Source: Hofstenia miamia (taxonomy: Eukaryota; Xenacoelomorpha; Acoela). Taken from it: a DNA stretch of 64,000 nt. This document shows, piece by piece, positions 11,001 to 22,930 of this stretch. The stretch lies in the NCBI GenBank assembly GCA_004352715.1, contig SCFE01000022.1, positions 1,157,279-1,221,278 on the forward strand, written 5' to 3'. A program made the position numbers and the translations under genes. The notes under the pieces were generated by a model. The model saw only the letters and a list, made by a program, of their open reading frames with translations, had not been told where the DNA came from and did not search any database. Position 1 is the first letter of the stretch; each line of letters starts with the position of its first letter.

Positions 11001-14000
11001 AAAATCTGCTGATAAAAATCGATAGTGGGAACACACCTTTAATGTAATTTTCATGCAAACTCAAATAAAGCAAGATAGTTTACACTATACAAAATTGTTC
11101 TATATGCATTCGACAAGTTCATCTAGTAGTTGCAATACTTTAAATAGGATTAACGGTTTTGTTTGTTTAGACAGATGTCAAAATAACATATCCACTGTTT
11201 AGAAAATTCTCATAAAAGCTCTTATAGGTNNNNNNNNNNNNNNNNNNNNNNNNNNNNNNNNNNNNNNNNNNNNNNNNNNNNNNNNNNNNNNNNNNNNNNN
11301 NNNNNNNNNNNNNNNNNNNNNNNNNNNNNNNNNNNNNNNNNNNNNNNNNNNNNNNNNNNNNNNNNNNNNNNNNNNNNNNNNNNNNNNNNNNNNNNNNNNN
11401 NNNNNNNNNNNNNNNNNNNNNNNNNNNNNNNNNNNNNNNNNNNNNNNNNNNNNNNNNNNNNNNNNNNNNNNNNNNNNNNNNNNNNNNNNNNNNNNNNNNN
11501 NNNNNNNNNNNNNNNNNNNNNNNNNNNNNNNNNNNNNNNNNNNNNNNNNNNNNNNNNNNNNNNNNNNNNNNNNNNNNNNNNNNNNNNNNNNNNNNNNNNN
11601 NNNNNNNNNNNNNNNNNNNNNNNNNNNNNNNNNNNNNNNNNNNNNNNNNNNNNNNNNNNNNNNNNNNNNNNNNNNNNNNNNNNNNNNNNNNNNNNNNNNN
11701 NNNNNNNNNNNNNNNNNNNNNNNNNNNNNNNNNNNNNNNNNNNNNNNNNNNNNNNNNNNNNNNNNNNNNNNNNNNNNNNNNNNNNNNNNNNNNNNNNNNN
11801 NNNNNNNNNNNNNNNNNNNNNNNNNNNNNNNNNNNNNNNNNNNNNNNNNNNNNNNNNNNNNNNNNNNNNNNNNNNNNNNNNNNNNNNNNNNNNNNNNNNN
11901 NNNNNNNNNNNNNNNNNNNNNNNNNNNNNNNNNNNNNNNNNNNNNNNNNNNNNNNNNNNNNNNNNNNNNNNNNNNNNNNNNNNNNNNNNNNNNNNNNNNN
12001 NNNNNNNNNNNNNNNNNNNNNNNNNNNNNNNNNNNNNNNNNNNNNNNNNNNNNNNNNNNNNNNNNNNNNNNNNNNNNNNNNNNNNNNNNNNNNNNNNNNN
12101 NNNNNNNNNNNNNNNNNNNNNNNNNNNNNNNNNNNNNNNNNNNNNNNNNNNNNNNNNNNNNNNNNNNNNNNNNNNNNNNNNNNNNNNNNNNNNNNNNNNN
12201 NNNNNNNNNNNNNNNNNNNNNNNNNNNNNAACTTGCGACTGCCAAGAATCTTAAAGTCGCGGCGGGTCGTTGGCGTAAGTGTTCAGGTCGCAGCCAGTCA
12301 AAATCACTATAATTGAATTACAAATTAATGGGTATTGGAGCACTCCTTTATATCAGTAAATTGCATTATTCAACTTGACTCTGTTTTTTTATATATACCG
12401 TATTTTCCACCCAATAAGCCGATTTTCTGGACCTGCTTTTTTACCATTATTTTGTCGGATCAGCTTATTGGGCGAACAAGTTGTGGTCTCGATACAATCG
12501 ACACATTTTATATAATCGATCGCTTTTCGTGTGGCCGCACGATGTTGCCGTAAGTAGTCACATCTACAGTTAAATATACGACAAATACCGAAAAATAACT
12601 TTTATAAAAGATACAAACGATACTTGAATAAACAGCAGAGGGTATTGTAATGACAATCAACCGATAATCATTATCGTCCACAGATACCGCAATAATTATT
12701 ATCTGTGTGATAAATAGTAAACGCATTGGTGCGCTTAAATAATGTAATGCGCAAGTAGAGTAAGTTGGTTATGTGTAAAAATCCTTATTTTCAGTCCAAA
12801 ACAATAGCCTCAGCTTAAGGTGTGTTCCCACTATCGACTTTTATCATCTGTCAAGAAATTGGTGATAAAAGTCAATAGTGTGAACACTCTATCTGCTTTT
12901 TTATCTGTTGATAATAATAATAATCAATGACTTTATTTAGCCGCTGAAGGCATACACAACAAGAAATAAAAACAAGTCAAGTTTTACGGCAGCGAGGACA
13001 GTCACAGGAGATGAAATGGGAGCAAATGGAAGAGTAGGCGAAATTGGAGAAGGGCTCAGCAAAGAGGAAAGCCATCAAAGATTTCTTGAAGCTCGGTGGC
13101 GGAGAAAAGAAATCAATCGCTGTTGGAGGGTTGCGAGTCAAGATGTAATTAGCAGCAGTACAAGCACGATTGAAAAACGAGTGAAGGGTGCGATGTTTCT
13201 TTGTATGGCGAATGGAGAAGGTGACAACATCATCAGAGCGAGTGCAGCAGGAATTAGAGAACTGAATGAAATCAAAAGGATCAAGATCCAATTTGCGAGT
13301 CAGTAGTCGATTGAACAGAAGGAGATCACAGGCATGGAAGTAGAGTGACAGNNNNNNNNNNNNNNNNNNNNNNNNNNNNNNNNNNNNNNNNNNNNNNNNN
13401 NNNNNNNNNNNNNNNNNNNNNNNNNNNNNNNNNNNNNNNNNNNNNNNNNNNNNNNNNNNNNNNNNNNNNNNNNNNNNNNNNNNNNNNNNNNNNNNNNNNN
13501 NNNNNNNNNNNNNNNNNNNNNNNNNNNNNNNNNNNNNNNNNNNNNNNNNNNNNNNNNNNNNNNNNNNNNNNNNNNNNNNNNNNNNNNNNNNNNNNNNNNN
13601 NNNNNNNNNNNNNNNNNNNNNNNNNNNNNNNNNNNNNNNNNNNNNNNNNNNNNNNNNNNNNNNNNNNNNNNNNNNNNNNNNNNNNNNNNNNNNNNNNNNN
13701 NNNNNNNNNNNNNNNNNNNNNNNNNNNNNNNNNNNNNNNNNNNNNNNNNNNNNNNNNNNNNNNNNNNNNNNNNNNNNNNNNNNNNNNNNNNNNNNNNNNN
13801 NNNNNNNNNNNNNNNNNNNNNNNNNNNNNNNNNNNNNNNNNNNNNNNNNNNNNNNNNNNNNNNNNNNNNNNNNNNNNNNNNNNNNNNNNNNNNNNNNNNN
13901 NNNNNNNNNNNNNNNNNNNNNNNNNNNNNNNNNNNNNNNNNNNNNNNNNNNNNNNNNNNNNNNNNNNNNNNNNNNNNNNNNNNNNNNNNNNNNNNNNNNN

Positions 14001-16693
14001 NNNNNNNNNNNNNNNNNNNNNNNNNNNNNNNNNNNNNNNNNNNNNNNNNNNNNNNNNNNNNNNNNNNNNNNNNNNNNNNNNNNNNNNNNNNNNNNNNNNN
14101 NNNNNNNNNNNNNNNNNNNNNNNNNNNNNNNNNNNNNNNNNNNNNNNNNNNNNNNNNNNNNNNNNNNNNNNNNNNNNNNNNNNNNNNNNNNNNNNNNNNN
14201 NNNNNNNNNNNNNNNNNNNNNNNNNNNNNNNNNNNNNNNNNNNNNNNNNNNNNNNNNNNNNNNNNNNNNNNNNNNNNNNNNNNNNNNNNNNNNNNNNNNN
14301 NNNNNNNNNNNNNNNNNNNNNNNNNNNNNNNNNNNNNNNNNNNNNNNNNNNCAGCCAGATTACTGTCATCTGATAATTTATCAGCTGATAAAAGTCGATA
14401 GTCTGAACGGTACTAAAACTAGTCGAATAGCTACCTGAAACTAATTGTTTACTTCTCAAGTAGGGAACAGATTTCCAAAACGTAAATTATTGTTGAAATA
14501 TTTCAACTTCAAAATATGCAAACATTGTTTACATTCCAATACAAACCAAGCCATAAACAGATGTTGTTGTTTTTCTTACTGTCAATCAAAAGATGATAAA
14601 AAATCGATAGTCTGAACGCTCTTCCAACTCCATTTTTTCTGATAAAAAATCGCCAATGTGAACGAAAATAATTGCATTTTCCATTAAAATCTGCTGATAA
14701 AAGTCGATAGTGAGAACACACCTTTAGATGTATACGCTTTTTAGTAATAGGTATCACATTGTACGTCAATATTAATTTCCTAATTCGATTAACAATGAGA
14801 TCTGGACCACTGAATCCAATGGCATTTCCTGGCCCAGCAGTACCCTACTGGAAAGCAATTATCCTTATTATTTTTAACATTACCTTTGTTTGACAATGTG
14901 AAGAACACAAATTCATGTTTAAATTATGGTTTTAAATTCATGGTTAATTTTCTAATTGCAATAATTTGTTATCTTTGTTTAGCATGATCATTCTGAGTAC
15001 AAACCATTTGCTAAGATGAAGTTTAAGCGTCCACCAACTGCACCACATATCAAAATGTCTCGGCATCGTTTGTTTAATATCATACGTGATGTTAATGAGA
15101 ACGTCAGTCGAGAAGATTGCGCTTCCCTCATCGACGCCTTACGTGTTCGAATTTTAAAACGTTATTCAGACAATTGCGTAACATTTTATTCGTTTGGTAT
15201 ACGACTCTACAACGACTGTCTTGAAATGAAAGTTGTGGTGAAGGGAAGGCCTCTCCACAAGCATCTGTCATCATGCAAAAATCGTCGGAGCGGCCGCAAA
15301 ATATCATCCCAAGAATTTAGAAAAGTTTGTTTTTAGTTTGACTTTGCATTTAATTATGTGATTCCTATGTGAATGCTATCGCATTTGAATAGCATCATTT
15401 GTTGATTCATCTAATAGAACTACTTAGATATTAAAAACCGAACTTCCCTACACATACTTCACGTCATCGATTGAGAGATTGCAGCGACTTGAGCCCGCCN
15501 NNNNNNNNNNNNNNNNNNNNNNNNNNNNNNNNNNNNNNNNNNNNNNNNNNNNNNNNNNNNNNNNNNNNNNNNNNNNNNNNNNNNNNNNNNNNNNNNNNNN
15601 NNNNNNNNNNNNNNNNNNNNNNNNNNNNNNNNNNNNNNNNNNNNNNNNNNNNNNNNNNNNNNNNNNNNNNNNNNNNNNNNNNNNNNNNNNNNNNNNNNNN
15701 NNNNNNNNNNNNNNNNNNNNNNNNNNNNNNNNNNNNNNNNNNNNNNNNNNNNNNNNNNNNNNNNNNNNNNNNNNNNNNNNNNNNNNNNNNNNNNNNNNNN
15801 NNNNNNNNNNNNNNNNNNNNNNNNNNNNNNNNNNNNNNNNNNNNNNNNNNNNNNNNNNNNNNNNNNNNNNNNNNNNNNNNNNNNNNNNNNNNNNNNNNNN
15901 NNNNNNNNNNNNNNNNNNNNNNNNNNNNNNNNNNNNNNNNNNNNNNNNNNNNNNNNNNNNNNNNNNNNNNNNNNNNNNNNNNNNNNNNNNNNNNNNNNNN
16001 NNNNNNNNNNNNNNNNNNNNNNNNNNNNNNNNNNNNNNNNNNNNNNNNNNNNNNNNNNNNNNNNNNNNNNNNNNNNNNNNNNNNNNNNNNNNNNNNNNNN
16101 NNNNNNNNNNNNNNNNNNNNNNNNNNNNNNNNNNNNNNNNNNNNNNNNNNNNNNNNNNNNNNNNNNNNNNNNNNNNNNNNNNNNNNNNNNNNNNNNNNNN
16201 NNNNNNNNNNNNNNNNNNNNNNNNNNNNNNNNNNNNNNNNNNNNNNNNNNNNNNNNNNNNNNNNNNNNNNNNNNNNNNNNNNNNNNNNNNNNNNNNNNNN
16301 NNNNNNNNNNNNNNNNNNNNNNNNNNNNNNNNNNNNNNNNNNNNNNNNNNNNNNNNNNNNNNNNNNNNNNNNNNNNNNNNNNNNNNNNNNNNNNNNNNNN
16401 NNNNNNNNNNNNNNNNNNNNNNNNNNNNNNNNNNNNNNNNNNNNNNNNNNNNNNNNNNNNNNNNNNNNNNNNNNNNNNNNNNNNNNNNNNNNNNNNNNNA
16501 TATATATATATATATATACCGTAAAACCTGTAATTGAAGGCCATGGCCTTTTATTTTTCACCTCCTTGCTATGTTAGCCTTCTATTACAAAAGTGCTTTA
16601 ATTATAGATGGCCTTCTCAATTACAAGGTGGCCTTATATTTTTCAACCTCCTCGCTAGGGTGGCCTTCAATTACAGGTTTTACGGTATATACT

Positions 16694-16724
<31 letters not shown>

Positions 16725-19700
16725 CTGCTGACAGAGTTTTTTTACAAAAAAGCCGTATTCAACGGTTAAAACAATGGTTTTTTGCTCTTAGACAAAACCA
16801 GCTCAAGATACGAAAATTCTGCTAAAAATACATATAGTAGCAAACATTGAATTATGAGAAACTTATCAGCATTCATTTTTCGTTTCATACACGTAAACAA
16901 TGAACTATAAAAGTACGTCTGGACGATAATTTACAAATTTTTTTCCAAACTTTCCTATAAAAAAACATTTAAGAAAAACACTGCGAAAAACAATTGTTTT
17001 AAACAGTGTTTAAAACATGTTTTAAAATTGTTGTTTTATTTAAAAATTTGTTTAATTTAAAAAAAAAATAGAAACTCAAATTAAGATCTTTTTATGCAAA
17101 AAAAAATGTTGCCAAAAATTAGGTAATTTTAATAATTTTGAATAAATAAAAAATTCTGTATTAAAAAATGTTTTTGTTATTCAATAAATAAAAATTGTTA
17201 TTATGTAAATTATTATTATTTTTTTATTAATTATTAAACGTAAATAATACATTTTTTTAAAAAAATTCGCAAACTAAAAAATAATGATAATAAAAAAATT
17301 CTTATTAAAATTAGGTCCAGTTTAAAACATGCCAACCCTGACTGCTGGTAGAAAAAAATTATTAAATTATAAGGTCGTGTTAGGCCGCCAGTGTTTTAGC
17401 AATGTGCCGATAAACACAAACATTACTTACATTAGTTGTAGAATCATTGGCGCGAAAGTTTAAAGTAAATTGTAAAAATTCGAGACGCAAGACAGATCTA
17501 AAATCGTAACTGTCCCTTTCAATAACAATCAATGCATATCAAAAGATTTAAAAAGATGATCACACTTCAAGCAATTAATGCTTGTGAACAATCACTAAAT
17601 TCCCTTTTTTTAATGTAAATTGCAAAACTGTGTGTTAATCAAATAAATGCGAAGTTAAAAAAATCAGTTTACTAAATATATACTTTAAAATATTAAGTAG
17701 CAATAATCGGCCTCCCCTTGCAAATTTCTGTGAAAAAAAGATACCATAACCATGTAATTTAGTAGGCTTAGTTTTTGTGTAATTCAAAATTTGTTGCTTA
17801 AGTCAATTGTATTGTATAAATAAATGATAAAATTGAAGTAAATTATGTATGCATTTATCAAAGTGTTGGTGCCCTCAAATCAATGTCATGGATTGATCAG
17901 TTCAATACAGAAAGCATATAAGTTTTACTAGAACTGCTTCAGATTTCGCTAGGTTCCAATTTATTGATCAAGTTATTCAATTGAAATGATTTGTAATTGT
18001 TCTTGATTTAGAGACAGTGGTGGTGGCAGTTACCATAAAACTAGTGGCACTCCGCCTGGTTGCAGGTCACATCACAATAGTGTTTCATTTCAGTGGGTTA
18101 CCTTAGAAGGTTTGGAGTCTGGTCTGGCTGTAGGTGAAGACATGCAGCGCTTTTTAATCAACTCTTTCAGGCATTCTTTTTATTTAATTTTTTAATTGGA
18201 TTTTTCAAAAAAGTTAAAAGTGTACATGTACACTCAAAATATGTTTCAATGTATGCAAATTGTCATATACTGAATATGGATAATTACTAATTTATTGCTA
18301 TACCTACTGTTGGAATAGAATAATAAATAGAAAAGAAATAAAGAAAATCTTTAATTTAATTTAAGGAGACCTGGATTTTTTTGAAATTTCTAACAGTCTG
18401 CATATTGTATGTGTTCATAATTTTTTAAATAAATTTAGTTGAAATTGCTCCTTTGTTGTTTTGCGGCTAACCATCATCACACATGTAACCCTGATTATAA
18501 AATACCCCCAAAGTTTTTAAGCCTGTGAAGTTTCGGGCTTCTTAGTTTTGACGAGAAGATTATCTCATTTATCTAACTCTGAATTAAATTCTACAAAATG
18601 TTCCTCATACAGCATTATCAATTTAGAATGTTCAGAATTTGTTGATAAAATTTTTTATGTCATTGTCAGCTCTAGAAAAACTTCGTGTAAAATTTGTTTT
18701 TGATGCCTGTTTCTTGCATTTTGCGCATAAAATTTTTGATACAAATGTGCAATGGATTTTCTAAATAGTTTATTAATTTGTCTTAGACTTGGTTAGCAGT
18801 CACTTGGTGACGATGCTACAGTATGTTAATTTTCTTCGTTTTATTCTAAAAATCAATCCATGTTGAAATTGATTCATAACGTTATTTGATGTGTACAGAG
18901 TTATACAAATAATATATTTTCAATGAAGTCTTTTGTAATAATATGAACTTGCAATTAGAATTAGAATTTCAAAAGATGACAAATTTTTAGTGTTATTTGG
19001 TTGAGAAGAAGAAAAGAAGGTTTTCATTTAAAAAACTTCATCTTGACCCTATTCGACCAGAGGAGGATTTCCTCTCCTCTCAGTAAACATTTGCTGACTT
19101 TTTAAAAANNNNNNNNNNNNNNNNNNNNNGAAGTCTTTTGTAATAATATGAACTTGCAATTAGAATTAGAATTTCAAAAGATGACAAATTTTTAGTGTTA
19201 TTTGGTTGAGAAGAAGAAAAGAAGGTTTTCATTTAAAAAACTTCATCTTGACCCTATTCGACCAGAGGAGGATTTCCTCTCCTCTCAGTAAACATTTGCT
19301 GACTTTTTAAAAATTTGTGGAGCGTTTTAATGTCTAATTTTTGCTCATTTCTGTATGGCATTGTTTTCCAGCTCTGGGGTATGGTATGAAAAAAAGTTAG
19401 TAAAGTAATTGAGAAATTTTATATTATTATTTAGACATGAACTCTAATTAATTCCAATGCTAATAGGGTTAAATGCGGTTGTTTCCTTAATTTCAAAGTT
19501 GACTTTATCGGTATAGTTGCCAATGCAAGTGGAGTTGTTTACTTTTTGTATAGTGTTTGCACTATATGTCACTCACTCAGTCATTTAAGCTCTATTGATA
19601 AGACCGTTCTATGCAACACAGTAAACGTTTCTTTATTCAATGAAATTATGAAAAATTCAAGCTTTTGTGAACTGTGTGTTTTAGCTTTGATGTTTATGGG

Positions 19701-22700
19701 AAGCCGCAACCAAATCGATCTCTGGTTATTGTTTCAAAGGTTGACATTCAAAAGCCCCCTAGCTGTTACAAAATTCCACTGGGCTTCAATTGGCAGTATT
19801 CGTTTAGAAGTAAGACCCCAATCGATCACAAGCGCACTCTCGTCAACTACTATGTGAAGTGTTGTAGTAGAACATCTAGTTGCAAAACAATGTGCTTGGA
19901 AGATAGAGGGAAAACCAAAATTACAGAAGATATGAAGTGTTCTGCATGTGGATATGATTTAACTAAGGTATGAATCATACACTCTTTTTCAATTCCATAT
20001 TTTTGTAATAGGGTATTTCAAATTATTGTTTTAGTATCATGTAAATGTGGACAATTTTGAAGGCTTTGCTCATAGAGGTCATTTATAAAATATCTTGATA
20101 TATCGATGTTGCGATTTTTCAGGAAAAAATTGACGATGCTTATCTTCATTATTTAATGTTTTGTTAACGTCAATCGCTACCCTTTTTCAAAAATTCCAAC
20201 CCGAATTGTGTTAAAGTAAATTTCATTATAGCAACTAAGTCAAATATCTGTTCTCTGACATTAAGTATTATATTAGTAGAGACTTGTTTTTTGGATCAGG
20301 CAATTAACTATATCATTGCAAACTACATTAAACTGATAATTTCTCTCTGCACTCGGTGCACGACAATCCAAAGCATCTAGTCAAAGACACGTCGAAATAT
20401 TAAATATAATTTTTTCATAAATTGCATTTTATAGCCAAAAGTTTCCTCTTCCAAACGGTTATTTTGAAGTAACATGAGTAGTGGTAAAGATGAACTGCAA
20501 CATGTACTGCAAGTTGCCCTGTATCTCAAGTTTTTAGATCTCACTTTTCTGAACAAACTACTTCTTGACATCTATGATTTCGATTTTTCCAACTTCCTCA
20601 AATTCTCTAATCCTACATATTATTCTCGTTCTTCGTCTTATGTCTTGTTTCAACTCCCTCGCATTAATAAAGCTATTTGTTCTCACAATTATTTCTTCCG
20701 CATAATCCCTCTTGCTAACTTCATTACCTCTAATCTGGAAATTGATCTCTGGTTTAACCCTCGTATTTTCAAAAGTCAGCTCCTCTCTTTCTTTCTTTCT
20801 TCCGTATCTCAACATGGTCTTCATTATAAATGCGATCTTTTCCCTTTCTGTACCTGTTCCTCCTGTCATTAATTTCCTTCGTTCATTTTTTCTCTGTGTA
20901 AATTTATTTAATTCATTTTATTTGTATACACTACGTTGTGGTAGAACACATTATTATTATTATTATATTGTAATTATTGTGTCTCTATGTTTCAATAAAC
21001 TAACATTTTTACAAGTTTTTCAATTCTTGTAGTTTAGGATAAAAAGACTAAGTGCAATAACTGCGGGCGCTGTTACTATAAAGCAAAGTCGGTATTGGAT
21101 GGGAAAACTTTCTGCGCGCTTTGTGGACACTACTTAAAGAAATTTGGACGTCATAGACCAACTGAAAGATTGGAAAATGTGCCTTACCATCCGCATTTCC
21201 TTTGTCCTTGGATGCTAAAATTTGAACTTAGTTCCGATGACATTAACACGTTCAAGGTCAGTATTGATATTTATGTACTGAAATATTTCAGTGCATAATG
21301 TATTTAATCAAAACTTCAATACAGCAGGCGCCTGTGATCAATAGCATCTCTGTAAGAATTATATATACTCTCATTGTTTTCTTTTATTGATTTTGGCTTA
21401 AACGGATTTCTATAGACAATAGAATGGCTTTATAAGGACCATGGAAGGAAGACACCAAAGATGGTCTTTATAACAATAGTCTTTATAAGGTTGGTTTTGA
21501 TTTCGTTGATCGGTATAAAAACAGACGAGATTCAAAATGCGAATCAATGAATTCTTGAAGGCGTTGGTAAAGCTGATTTCCTTGATGCGCTTCTTCGATT
21601 TTTGCCATCTATTCTGTACAGTTTTGATCTTCATAATTAACCAGTGTTGGGAGAAGATCCTATTTAAATTCAAAAATCGGACTTTTTTATTTAAATTGGA
21701 TTTTTTTTATTTATATCGGAATTTTCATCTGAATTTCAATTTTAACCAGGCAGTCTTCCAAGGTAGTAAATATTAGAAATCCTTTTGATACTACTGTTTT
21801 TGAAATAGAAAAATTTAATCAATTTTAAATAAATTGAAGATAAAAAACAGCAAAACAATAAATTCCGTGCTTGCCAATTCATTCCAATATCAGGGCAATA
21901 ACTTCAAAATAGTAATTGAACTAATAATGTGCTTTGATTTAAGTCGAGTGATTTAAATCTACCAACACTGTAATTAACGTACAAGTGAAGTGTAACCAAT
22001 GCTTCAAAGCCCTTTGTGCGCATTGGATTGGGTATTAATAATGGCTTCGAAGGTAGATATTCCCTGTCCTTTCTGTCACTCTCTTGGATAACTTGCTTGG
22101 GTTGTCTGCTATCAACAACAATAAACTTTTTCACGCCGTTTGTAGTCGCAGTATCATCAATTCTTTCAAAATCATTGAAGCTTTGATCCTCGGGCATCAG
22201 TCCAGCTGACACTGGAGTTCATTCTTCAATGTGTTGATTCGACTTCGACTTAATCCTTATCAAGTTGAGCGCTCGCTGTTTTTTGTAAAATTTCCCGCAC
22301 GCTATCAGGAATTATTTTGCGAATTTTAGTTTTCAGTAGTGCATGATTAATTTAATTCAATGTTTCACTGCTAGGTTGTTATTATAAAAGAATGTTTCTC
22401 TTCCAGTAAGCACCTAAACGTTGTCATTATAAAACAATTTTAAATTGGTTCGGTGAATTTATTTTCGGCCGTTACGAAGGAATTCTACTGTGATATCATT
22501 GCACTCTCATTGTTCGGGGATACAGAACTAAGTTTTTGTACACAGTCAAGTTACCAATGCATTCATTAATGCTCTCTTGAACTATCTTAAGTATATTATA
22601 TAAATTGAGTTTAAAAATTTATACTCGTCTTGTCCTTAACAGAAGCTCCTACAGGATAATTCCTGTACTTTGCCTAATTGTCCTGTTAAGTACAGTATTT

Positions 22701-22879
22701 CAGAATAATTTGTCTTATTGTAACGTTTTTAAATTCAAGAAAATTCTAATTTTNGTGTGTGGTGAACTCAGTGTAAAAAACTAGTAAATGTGTTTATCAT
22801 GTTTGTGTCTCCAATTGTATTTTGTCAATGTAAAAGTATGATTTTTAATTTTACCAGAATGAAGCTGTGCAAAGTAAGA

Positions 22880-22930
<51 letters not shown>

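Larger units (their letters stand above)
12818..14723. mobile_element. Harbinger-like MITE, copy 2, split by a LINE and a gap
   Basis: The left end AGGTGTGTTCCCACTATCGA at 12818 follows TTA (12815-12817). The right end AGAACACACCT at 14713-14723 is followed by TTA. The interior matches copy 1 except that a LINE 3' end (from 12911, minus strand) and a 1000-N gap interrupt it. Sequence resumes after the gap at the equivalent point of copy 1. Confidence 0.8.

Noticed and set aside
11199-12245. Long open frames over the N gaps (also 13326-14459, 15459-16577, 41819-43021)
   Set aside because: They are open only because N is read as X; no real sequence supports them.
19546-19857. 103-codon frame with CTIC and CELC pairs
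   Set aside because: It overlaps the better-supported exon at 19685 in another frame and could not be spliced to its neighbours in phase. The paired Cys are suggestive, but not enough.
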